From NCBI GenBank assembly GCA_016630955.3, contig CM049999.1, positions 744,001 through 808,000 of the forward strand: a DNA stretch of 64,000 nt, in the 5' to 3' direction. The notes under the pieces are model-generated. The model made no database searches. It worked only from the letters and a program-made list of their open reading frames with translations, and was not told the DNA's origin. Both the position numbers and the translations under genes were made by a program. This DNA is from Didymella arachidicola. Taxonomy: Eukaryota > Ascomycota > Dothideomycetes > Pleosporales > Didymellaceae. This document shows positions 44,664 through 54,566 of this stretch, one piece after another; position 1 is the first letter of the stretch; the number at the start of each line of letters is the position of its first letter.

Positions 44664-45135
44664 TCAGCAGGCTTCAAGGGCGAGCACGCAAGAGGCTCTG
44701 ATGCCGAGCTTGCAATACATTTGCTGAGAACAGTCAGTGAGGGACGACATTAACACTCAACGCCCGAACCTTGATCATACCGAGCAGCGCCAGCCTGTTT
44801 GCTACACGTACCTGGGCCTTGTTGTCTGCGTGGTTCGCAAGCAGGGTGGTCGAATTCTCTTCAGGTACACTCTTCCATCTCAAGGTGACGCCGGGCCTCT
44901 TCAGTCTTGCCTGAGCCCCCATTGCTGGCCCTTTGAACCTGCTGTGGACATTGGTAGAGCAGAATCCTGCGAAACTCCACCCGCCTTACCTGCTCAGTCC
45001 CTCGGCGGCGTCCTTGGCAGCCGCTCTGCGCTTGGTTCTCCTCAGTTCTAGTAGCTGTCGACAGTCTGCTTTACGCTCCTACATGGTGCTGTGGCTCACG
45101 TCAATCTGCGTTGCGTATTTGACTCCAGACTCCAT
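44664..45135 (-). CDS. Candidate four-exon small protein, unidentified
   Basis: A predicted 96-residue protein on the minus strand: exons 45135-45100, 45054-44990, 44941-44812 and 44723-44664, with introns of 45, 48 and 88 bp. The donors are GTGAGC, GTAAGG and GTACGT; the acceptors are GACAG, CACAG and CTGACTGTTCTCAG. The frame holds across all joins. The product is basic (LLELRRTKRRAAAKDAAEGL, GAQARLKRPGVTLRWKSV) and ends with three cysteines (YCKLGIRASCVLALEAC). A C/T-rich stretch upstream of the ATG looks like a fungal leader. No family is recognised, and it could be a remnant. Confidence 0.4.
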
Positions 45136-45829
45136 CTCAAGCAGTGAAGGTGCGGGGCTGTGGCGAGGAACCGTGGAGAGGAAGACGGAGAGGGAGAGAA
45201 GATACAAGAGGCCAAGGAGACATACGGTGAGTACTAGAGCGATCAGAAAACGTTCTGATGCCCTGCAGGGGGGGTGGGGGGGGGTTTCTCCGTGGGGTGT
45301 TGTTGTGCGTCGTGTACATACCTTGAGTTTGTGGAGCAGCTCGGGGCCAGCTTCAACACAGGGTCATTGCGCACGGAGCCTACATACAGCAACACAGCAA
45401 GATCGCTCCCAATTATACGCGATCAATCGCCCTGTCGTGCGGGTTATCAGACAAATGGGGAGGATATCGTGTCTGGTGCACTTCAGGCCATCATCGTTGA
45501 TCTGCCCTGCGGTCCATGATGTGCACAATTGGCAAGGCTGTTTGCACGACGATAGCAATTGAGCCTCACCGCGACAAGAGTGATAGCCAGAATGTATTTT
45601 TCTTGCAAAGCTCGCTTTCCATTCGCCTTCTTCTCCTGCAACACCGTAATCGACAGCATCACGCCACGTACAAGGAACTCCCTCTCATACTTATTTGATG
45701 TCCTCCTCTTCAAGCTCGAGCACTCTCGAGTCACATACTCTCTGTTTCTCTCTAGGCCTACATCTTTCCGCTCTCCGAAATCATTCTAAGCCGCCGCCTC
45801 TTCCGTTCTCCCCGTGCTTCGCCGTCAGA
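45136..45829. other. Intergenic between two candidate genes; G-rich tract
   Basis: Contains a G7-T-G9 tract at 45268-45284. Minus-strand segments near 45540-45735 look weakly coding (EKKANGKRALQEKYILAITL) with splice-like ends but do not resolve into a gene. Confidence 0.35.
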
Positions 45830-46396
45830 ATGCCTCCTGAAGTAACACAGCATCATACGATTTGGAGAGGAGACAGAACTAGTTCTAGATTGATGCAATC
45901 AACACGTGGGGATCGCGAAAGAGGCTGCTCGTGTGGCACGGCTAGCCGATCTTGATGGAGCTGTCAAACAAGCAGCTGCCAGGATGTTGCAGGAGCAGAC
46001 AACGATCGTAGGTGAACACAGTTTGCTGTACTCCTGCAATTGCTAACGCTTGCTTCAGGCTCAGCTAGTTGCCTGGTGGACATTCGCGCCCGTGTCAGAT
46101 TTCCCAGCAGGGCCTATTTGGGCTCATGTCCGGCTAGCACCCCGTCTTGCCAACGTGACCATCCAAGCATTTGCCTGTGGTTCCTGTAGCGTTGTCCTCT
46201 CCAACTTGGTAGTAGTCAAAATTCTCGTCCCACATGAGTCTGTTGTATCCACTGGCCAGGTCTAGACAAGTAGTCAAGCGGCGTTTGTGTTGTTGTGCAG
46301 TCGTCCGAGGTCAAGGATGACGGTGCTGGGGCTTTCTGGTACCCGACGTACCTAGGTAGCCATCCAAGTTTTGTGGATGGAGATGGCGATCTTTAG
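45830..46396 (+). CDS. Candidate multi-exon hypothetical gene
   Basis: Plus-strand exons inferred are: 45830 to about 45881, then about 45922-46007, 46059-46259 and 46301-46396. The intron 46008-46058 has donor GTAGGT, branch GCTAAC and acceptor GCTTCAG and is convincing; the 41-bp intron 46260-46300 is plausible; the first intron is weak. Segments include ARVARLADLDGAVKQAAARM, AQLVAWWTFAPVSDFPAGPI, ANVTIQAFACGSCSVVLSNL and a tail GAFWYPTYLGSHPSFVDGDG. Further open sequence follows (near 46456-46576), so the 3' end may be longer. No family is recognised. Confidence 0.35.
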
Positions 46397-47286
46397 GAAC
46401 ACGACAGAAGACTTCTCAGATTACATGGACTTCTCCAGTCTACTCATTGAAGTTTCATTGTGATCTCGCTGGCTCCGCATGATGCGCACGAGAAGGACCG
46501 AGGAGCGCTTGCAGTCTTCCTAGCCATGGAATTGACTGTCGGTTTTCTGAAGCACCCGAGTGCAAATGTCACATGATCAGAAATTCTCTTGCCGATGTGG
46601 AACTACAGGGTCCAAAGATCAGCATGCAGTTGAAATAGAGTTATTGCTGGTTGCATGGCGAGTCGCGATCGTAATCGGCCCATCGGGTGCGGGCCGTCGG
46701 CTATGCGGACAATGCGCTAACGCTAAGGGGGCCCTTGCACGTCTTCGTTAATCTGGGCAACCTCAGACATTCATCGGTTTTCTCCCACCCTCGAAATCGC
46801 TTGTCAAGGCTCGACTGAAGCTGTATGGACCATTTGAGACTCGCTTCTCGATACAATGACGCCAGGCATGCCCAAAGTCAAGGATCTCAAGAGCGTCATT
46901 GCCATTCTTACGGTTTCAAACTGCCTGACGAGCTGGTATAATTCGTTCTGGACTACGCCTACTACTGTATAAAGCACAAGTAGGAGTCTACCTAACCTCA
47001 CATTCTTGTAGACGAAGTTCAGTCGCTCAACTGTGCAGTTGCATATCCATACCTCGATATGCTAGTCATGGTGGACGCAGACCTCCAGAATAAACCCTCA
47101 AAGATCTGCTCTTTTGTTATCGGTCATGACCAATGATAGACCACAGAATCTACGAAAGGTACCTAGGTGATATCGTCTTGGTTTGAAGCCTCTATTCTGA
47201 TCGAGGGAGGCTCACCTCTTTGTGCAAGTTACAACACAGGACTTGTCGGCTCAGGCTGATGGACATTGGAGCAAAATCTCAACAAC
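46397..47286. other. Coding-like fragments, no resolved gene
   Basis: An open segment near 46456-46576 reads VISLAPHDAHEKDRGALAVF onward.  Another segment near 46912-46935 encodes FKLPDEL, which resembles the start of an F-box, directly before a GTATAA donor-like site. A CTAAC and TTGTAG acceptor lie near 47010, and after them an open segment (EVQSLNCAVAYPYLDMLVMV). The phases do not join cleanly. Confidence 0.3.
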
Positions 47287-47622
47287 ATGGCTGCTACTAA
47301 TTACACTATGTTTCTAGATGATAGTCTTGGTTCGTACGGCGTCTTACTTTCGTCATGGAGCCCTGTGGTTTACACTATACAGAGACTGCGGTCTTCACGT
47401 CGGAAAGCGCCATTAAAGGAGAATGTTGATGGCACTTCCAAGGTAGCGGAGTCGCAATGGAGAAAATGGTGTTTGGAGGATAGACAACCAAACGCTGCAA
47501 CGTCACCTGGCGTTGCGAAGTCAACCATATCCAAGTTGCCAACGAGGGCGCAGGAAGCGGCGAGGATTTTCCTGACTCGCTCTAGAAGGACGACTGTATA
47601 TATGTTTGAACACGAGCAATAG
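47287..47622 (+). other. Candidate 111-codon ORF
   Basis: An ATG-started frame (MAATNYTMFLDDSLGSYGVL onward) ends at 47622. It has no signal peptide or domain. It lies in a gene-poor stretch, and the length is within chance expectation. Confidence 0.2.
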
Positions 47623-49998
47623 GTAAGTGATGGATGATGTTACGGTCAAACCAAGGGCTGATACGACGGCAGAGACGAGGTCGGGAGATTCATGATGGAG
47701 TCTGAATGACTGTCCAACATTGAGTCCAAACAGATCCACGACCTCAATGCCGAATGCGCCTACCGATACAGCTCGACCTCGATCTACCAGGATTGACTGC
47801 TACAGGTGAAAATTTGCGTTCGATGCTAGTAAGGAGCAGTTGAATGGATCTGGATCCAGATGAATGCCCCGAGCGCACCAAATCACTGGTTTGGAGAAGC
47901 CGGGCACGAACGCCCTCGGCCCTCAACATTTATATTGAGACCCACAACAGCAAGCCCCGAGGTTCGGGAAGTGGATCTGAAGCGGATTGTCTACTGTAGA
48001 AGATCCACTTCGGCGCAATTTTTGCGCATTGGGGGCTCCCGTATGTAATAAGTGGAAGAGCGACCCATCGTTTCCTGCATCTCCCACGCAGCTTGCACAC
48101 AGCAAACCTCCGATCCAGGAACGCAAGTTTCGATTACACGCTTGCCGTGGGTCCACCTTGTGCATGGCTTGGTTGCTCAGGGGCTGATTATGCTGCGGAA
48201 GAATCCGCTTGAACACAATAGTACCCACTCCGTACCAAACACAGCTGTTGGTACTTACGCTAAGCCCCAAACCACCTAGCTACCGAGAGTTAGCATGTCT
48301 TTCGCCATTCAGGCAGCTCCCTGCAACCTGCTTCAGCCCTTTGCCGAAGCATACAGCGGCTGTGCGTGTTGACTCGCTCGTCCTTCATACGGGGTTCTTG
48401 CGGCTGTCTCATCAGCAATTGGGCAACGAGTGTGGCCTTCATTGGTCAGTAAATCTGCAGTTATTCCACTGCATTCCTGAGAGCCACTGCTGTATGTTCC
48501 AGTGTTTACGAAGAGCATTCAAGTCCCTTTGCTAATGGAATGTCCGCCATCAAAATGAAGTGGGACCGCAGCGGACGCTCCCAAGCTCGGCCTTCTCCCT
48601 CGCAACAGGCTGTGGCAAGTGATGCAATGACCGCTCCATAAACTTGGCCGTCGGCAAGGATCATCATTGCCTTCAAGCTCTCGGACGGACTGCATCACAA
48701 TGCAGAAGGGCCTCTGCAATCATCATATCGGTCTCTGGAAGGTACCTTGTGCCGCCGTATGACCCTTCGAAGACAGTGAGATATAGCTCTCGATCATTCG
48801 CGTGTTTGACCTCGAGCCATTTCCAGCCATCGCCTGAGGGGCCCGATTCGTGTTTGAGTTCTTATGGACAGAAAGATAGTATCGTGTTGCCCCCAAGAAC
48901 TTCGTTCTTCTCGACCTTTCCGATATGGCTTGTTGATCCACGAGATTGAGTCATAGTTCCTGCTCATAGCCCAATACTCTCGATTCAAAAGGGATTGCTG
49001 AAGCCGGCTTCCACCTTTGATGCTGATGGGAATATTTCATGCAGGGTGCGACCAGCTATTAGGCCAGACGGGCTCGTGACTTTACATTCAATCCTCTTAT
49101 TAGGACAGAATTCCTGACATCTCGAAGGGATGATGATCCAGGCGCTGAGCTTCATAGGCGGCCCGAATCACGGCGGTAACCACGCGAAGGGAGCCGTCCC
49201 CCACACGGCTCACGTTGAGGTTGTCGAACTAGAGGATGTATTTCAAGCCACTGGAGTGACTGAACAGAGCGAGATGCTGCGAATAGTCCAGCCTGCGAGA
49301 GCTGATGGCCTATGGGTACTTTTCCGGTTGGATCAACGTATGCTCATCAGCCGGGGTTGACATCGCGCATAGGGCGGCTTGTACCACCGGGAGCTGCGAT
49401 CCAGTACCTGCTTTCCATTGGGCCGTGGTGGCTTTGAAAATTTTCGTTGCGATAGGCTACACCACCAAAAAGTACATTGTATCAAGAACACACCCGACGC
49501 GAGGGTGGCTGCCAGGGTTCAAGCGCTGCCTGAGTTTGGACCTGTCCGCTGGGACAAGACGGCTTTGCCGCGCATCGTTAGGTGGTCTGGAATTCGAGGA
49601 ACGCAGCCAGCATTACTCGATTTCCACCGTAATGTTTCGAGACAGGGAAGGATACTTATGTAAAAGCGTGGAGGCACCGCCGACCTTACGGAAATATGGC
49701 GCAATACGCCCACAGCGCATGATCGCTGACTTCCCCCCCCGTTGATAGACGAGACTTTTAAGATGGCGGCATGCAGTCAGAAGCCTAGCGCGCTGCTGGG
49801 TGACATCGTTGTTTCCAAACACTGCCATCCTTATAGGATAGCACACCATCGCACCCGGATTGCACCCGCCGACCAGACGTCAGCTATCGACCCCCGGCGG
49901 CCCGTCCAAGCTCCTTCAACGACCACCACCCCTCAACCACAGCACAATCAACCAAAAAAAATCTGAGACAGCAAAGCGCAAATCGCAGATGGAGAGGA
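47623..49998. other. Gene-poor stretch with weak ORFs
   Basis: No conserved gene. Two overlapping plus-strand frames, 49130-49360 (MMIQALSFIGGPNHGGNHAK onward) and 49305-49745, are the best candidates, but they lack homology. The last 150 bases are A/C-rich and are the likely leader of the bZIP gene. Confidence 0.4.
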
Positions 49999-51068
49999 AT
50001 GTCGGAGACCTATCATTCAACATTTGGACAGCAGATCTTCACCGACGCGTCTGCGAGTGGGAATTCGTCTGGACGTGACCGATTCGAGATGCTAGACGCA
50101 ACTACATTCTACCACAACGACCGCGACTATCAAGCCCCAGGAACACTACGTCTGTCCGGACAAGATAGCAACTATGCACACGGTCACCCGTTCGCATATG
50201 CGTCGCACAGCGGCCCGCCGCCGCTCCCAAGTAAGCGCGCCCTTTTTTTTACCACGTTTTCTCCCCTGCGTTTGGGTTCTGCATCATCAATCGTTCCCGG
50301 TCACTTGTCCTTCCTCCACTCGCTACTCGTGGTTTGTACTCCCATCATTCTTTTCCTAAAAGAATGGGAAGGGTTCAAATCGCGTGCTTGCGCTAGGACA
50401 TGACGCAATCCCGTCACGTGAGCTCCGTCGAAGGACATCTACCAGCTTAGGTAGGTGCCTACGCAGGGCATCAAGGGTGCTTATGTGTATCAATGCACTG
50501 GGGCTATTAAGCTGGCTGCACGTCGCTATTGTGCTGTCATGTCTTCTTGCTTCTACTTCCCGCCATGGCACGATCACTAACGCGCTCCCGAGGCCTGCCC
50601 CCTATGGCAACACACCTCCCTTCACAGTTCGAGACTGATGTCAACATTCTCGATGACCTGCAAGGCTTTTCTCCAGTCACTGCCGCCTACAACATGAATG
50701 CGAATGCATATCGTACCCCCTATCCAGACAGCAACGCAACATCAACATCGTCAGCAACCAGCCCTGACCCGCAGATGGGTTTGCTAGCAGACACGATCGT
50801 TATAGAGGCCGACGAGGACAAAAGAAAGCGCAATCAAGCCGCTTCCGCGCGTTTCCGGCAAAAGAAGAAGCAGCGAGAGCAGCACTTGTTGGAAACGAGC
50901 AGAGAGATGCAGGAGAAGACGAGGAAGCTGGAGTTTGAGAACGAAGGATTGCGCAAGGAGAATCTCTTTCTCAAGAAGCTGCTCGTAGAGAAGGTGGACC
51001 ACATGAGCGAGGAAGATCGAGAGATGCTGCTCAAGGTGACGGGGGAGGCTCTGAAGAAAGCTGCATAA
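49999..51068 (+). CDS. bZIP transcription factor, Cys3/MetR-like
   Basis: A 235-residue protein from exons 49999-50230 and 50593-51068. The basic region (about residues 151-172, KRKRNQAASARFRQKKKQRE) has the N-x2-AA-x3-R signature, with the ASARFR form typical of the fungal Cys3/MetR group that controls sulphur genes. A leucine zipper follows to about residue 215 (LEFENEGLRKENLFLKKLLV). The intron (50231-50592, 362 bp) is long for this window but has a GTAAGC donor and ACTAAC branch 13 bases before the acceptor, and it joins the frames exactly. An ATG at 49989, out of frame, opens a 29-codon upstream frame that overlaps the main start and could limit translation. Role in sulphur metabolism is an inference. 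Confidence 0.82.
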
Positions 51069-52246
51069 GCGCTACTGATAACCCTCCTAGCGACAGAACT
51101 GCCTTCCAGAGTCTTGAGGAGTGATTCATGGGGTAGATTGATTCCTTCCTTTATATCACCTTCAAGGCGAGGCGTTCAGGATATCATTGTGGCGATTTCA
51201 GGAGTAAGAGGAGGTGAGGAGTTCTTGGATGATTTTCACATACGCTCGAATCTACTACATCCTTATGGACATAGCGCATTGACGTCGCCGAACACTATGC
51301 CCGGCGTGCGCGTAACTCTTAGCTTCTCGCGCTTGAGGTCAGAACCTGGGAGCAAGAGCACATCGCACGCTGCCCAACGCGACACACAGCAAACACTTCT
51401 TGCGTGACCATACTGATAGGCAAGGCAGATAATCACAGAATCGACTGCAGTCATCACGGCTGTCATTGGTCTGCAAAGACTTTCTAGCCTATCGCCGAAG
51501 ACTTAGCGCAGCTAAAGATCTGGAGAATTTCATCCCTTCTCGCCGCGGCAATAGAAGCAGACAACCACGTACAACGTTGCCACGCTAACACATCGTTATC
51601 TAAATACATGTCCACATAGTTCGCAACGAAGCCGAGATAAAGTCCTGGCCAGCATGCCCCACCACCCCCAACGAAACACCAAACCAGATCGTCGCCCCGT
51701 TATGCTTCCACGTGCACACGAAGCAAGTCGCCTTATCCCCCGGATGTTCAGGAACAAGTGCGGGGCTTATCTACACCCGGAACCAAAGTGGCACAGTGCC
51801 TCTCAGGGTAGATAGCCAAGAAGACGGATCGCAGTCTAAGTCTGCGCGGCTCGGAACGTCTGAAGCGGACCAATGGTGCTGCGAGGCGCTCAACGTGCAT
51901 GCATCCGAAACATTCCAAGGTTATCTCTCGCCGATGTTGCGCGACTTTGACTGCGATGCTGCAGGACTGATGTACTGCAAGAATATTGACATTGCGCATA
52001 AGGTACATGCATTACCTGTAGCCCGACAAGGTACGGTATGCTGGGTACAATATTTTCATGGTGAATTCGTACCTGTTTTACACAACCAAACAAATCCTTC
52101 GAAAACAAACGCCATAAGCAAAAGGACCCGCTATGCAATGTGTCAACTTGCAGGAGTGTTCCTCGTCGAGGCATCCTACTCGCCGTCCTGCTGACCATGT
52201 CCTGTTGGACCTTGTGACATATCTGGAATAATGTCAGCTTCTTCAA
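51069..52246. other. Convergent intergenic, 3' flanks
   Basis: About 1.2 kb between bZIP (+) and the metal transporter (-). A 160-codon plus frame (51712-52194) and minus frames on the same bases have no domain support and are of a length expected by chance. Confidence 0.5.
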
Positions 52247-53732
52247 TTACCACTTGGGGGGTATGAACTCACAATCGACTGTTACGAACGCTCTGTCGAC
52301 CTCGCTCAATCCTTCCAAGCAATACTGCAGCGTCTCTGCAACGTCATGAGCGTTTCTCAACTTCGCGTCCTCCTTCATCAAGATGTCGACCTCGACGCAG
52401 ACTCTATCTCCGGCGTGGTAGGCCTTGATACTCTTGAAGCCCTCCACAAGAGGCTCGAAGCGGTACGCCATGAACATGAGCTTACGCTCTACACGACTGC
52501 TGGCAGCTTCACCAGTCAGACGGGTGACATTTTCGAAACAAGTGCCTGCCCAGTCGTAGATGATGAAGAGGGAGAGAACGCTAGCGCCAACGGGGTCGAG
52601 CCACCAGACACCGACTTGGTGACCAATGAGCGGGAATAGCAATGAAAGCGTATTGAAGTAGACATCGGTCTTACAGTCTTGTGCTAATGCTTGAACCTGT
52701 GTAGTCTTCACTCTGGCGCAGCCGATCCAGATGGTACCCTTGACTACGATGGTGGCCACCATGGCGAAGATAGCGGCAGGTGGAAGCGTAGCGACATCAT
52801 GTTTGCCGCTAGGTAGAAGCTTCTTGACGGACTCTTGGAGGATCTGCAAGAAAGAGATGACCATGATGATTGAGAAAACGAGGATGCCGAGAGGCTCGAG
52901 GCGTCTGCGACCAACAGGAAACTTTTTTTTAAGCTTGTCTAGCCGCCAGCCCACAAGTCTGTTAGTGGTCCAGATAATGACAGTGCAAAGAAGGTCCAGA
53001 GCTGAGTCAGTAAGAGATGCGATGAGGGAAAGGGAACTAGACCAGATGGCTGCAACACCCTTGGCAGCGAGGAGCAGAATATTGACGGCGACATTGATCT
53101 GCGACATGTGAGCAACACCTCCGTGGTATTTATAGGTACAGGACTTACGTTGATCGCCCATCTGACATGCTTCGCTGAGTTGGCTCGCCTTTCACGTTCG
53201 TCATCGGGTAGGAAGGGTTCCAAAGCCTCGCCGCTGTTGCCCAACGGCCCACGGTCATCAACAACACCGTCTCCATCGACATCTCTTGGATGCATACTGT
53301 CCAGAATGTCATCCGCCAGAGAGGTGACTATCATGTCAACTTCCATCCAGTCATCTAGTCGGTTGTTTTGCTCTTCGTAGAACGACCGAACTTTCTTGTT
53401 CTTGATGGTTTTGAGCTTCAAGGGCCAGTCAGTAGACGTCCTTGAGTATACTCATGGGCGATGCTTACGCTTTCTTCGCTCTTTCTGTATTTTTCTAGAG
53501 CCTCGTGATCCACATTGTCAATGAGCTTCTTCTTCATCTCTGCCGTGCGGTTGTCCTGCATAGTGTTCGTGATAGCATCGCGGAACCTCTGTCGTGGCTT
53601 AATCTTGTTAATTGATCCGTATGCGGCCTCAAGATCAGAGCGATCGTAGCCATTCTGGCTTTTGTTTGTTGCATGTCCGTTGCCGTAGAACGATCCTGAC
53701 GATTCGAGCGCCCGTCTTCTTGTTCCGACCAT
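52247..53732 (-). CDS. Cation diffusion facilitator (CDF) metal transporter
   Basis: A 460-residue CDF-family transporter. In coding order exons are 53732-53469, 53415-53149 and 53098-52247; introns 53 and 50 bp. About 175 hydrophilic residues precede the membrane domain, which begins INVAVNILLLAAKGVAAIW. The metal-site helix reads SLTDSALDL, the DxxxD form seen in Mn/Fe-type members rather than the HxxxD of Zn transporters. The second site is in the helix with DCKTDVYFN. A C-terminal cytoplasmic domain (VCVEVDILMKEDAKLRNAHD) ends the protein. It should move divalent metal, probably Mn2+, out of the cytosol into the vacuole or Golgi, in exchange for protons. The metal is inferred from motif only. 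Confidence 0.88.
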
Positions 53733-54566
53733 ATTGCCTGTTGGTTCTTGCTCTTCTTTCAGTCAATCAGGCTTCACGGAATGCTTCACTCAAAAGCTCC
53801 AGAATGAGGAGCAAAGGATAGAACGAAGGTCAAGAGCTGTGCAAACCTCCAATGCCAAATCTTGGCTGAACGCATGAGTCCGCATCATCAAAAAGGCAAG
53901 TGCTAACCTGCCTTGGTCAAGATGGTCTCCATCTTATGACGGGCTTGGTCTGCCCTTCGCCATCCGGCAGGTTCTTGGTGAAGCTTGCGTTGTCTGGATC
54001 GACTTAGTTGGCTCTATGATGTCATCTGGGTTGATACGCGTGTAGCGTCGCGTGCGGGACCGTCACCCCGTGCCGACAACGATCGACCGTTGCTTGGCAG
54101 GTACCATGAGTATGTATGTACTGAGGACGCAGGGATACATTTCTTGTATGGATGAGGCTTTCGTATCGTGAAGTGCATCGCCGAGTTCATGTTGTATGGT
54201 AACGTTTCCCTCCGTAGAAAGATAGGCGCTGACGTCATAGCGCGAAACCTCCGAACGCAGGGATTCGATCTAGTTGCGAGACACATTCGATCTTGGGACA
54301 ATGCCGTTCGAACCGAAATCCGAACCACAAGCGTGGGCCTTTTTGTTGGTATTGAGCTATTACTTTTCGAATTACTTAACCTGCTATTTCACTTGCTTCA
54401 GATTGCTTGCCTCCTTGTGAAGGTTCAATTAGCAGTCGAAGCTTCTGTGCTATGCCCTCCTCCTCTCGAGCATACCTGCGCTGCTCATTTTCTCCTCTCA
54501 ATACTTTAATGGTCCCACAGTGTAGTTGCAATGAGGTTTCAGGGACACCTAGCGCTGACAAGGACT
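53733..54566. other. Intergenic, no gene seen
   Basis: Upstream of the CDF gene and downstream of erg4, both on the minus strand. A 113-codon plus frame at 54168-54509 begins with a non-ATG codon and has a hydrophobic Leu-rich stretch, but nothing supports it as a gene. Confidence 0.5.

Noticed and set aside
46660..46700. P-loop-like segment VIGPSGAGRR
   Set aside because: There is no surrounding ATPase sequence and the frame is short, so a chance match is more likely.
49733..49740. C8 run near 49.74 kb as a functional element
   Set aside because: A short homopolymer without other features; not informative alone.
50350..50400. Possible tRNA box B (GGTTCAAATC)
   Set aside because: The flanking bases do not form a T-stem, and the site lies inside the well-supported bZIP intron.
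51712..52194. 160-codon ORF near the bZIP 3' flank
   Set aside because: Length is within chance expectation for the window, and no domain, signal or splice pattern was seen.
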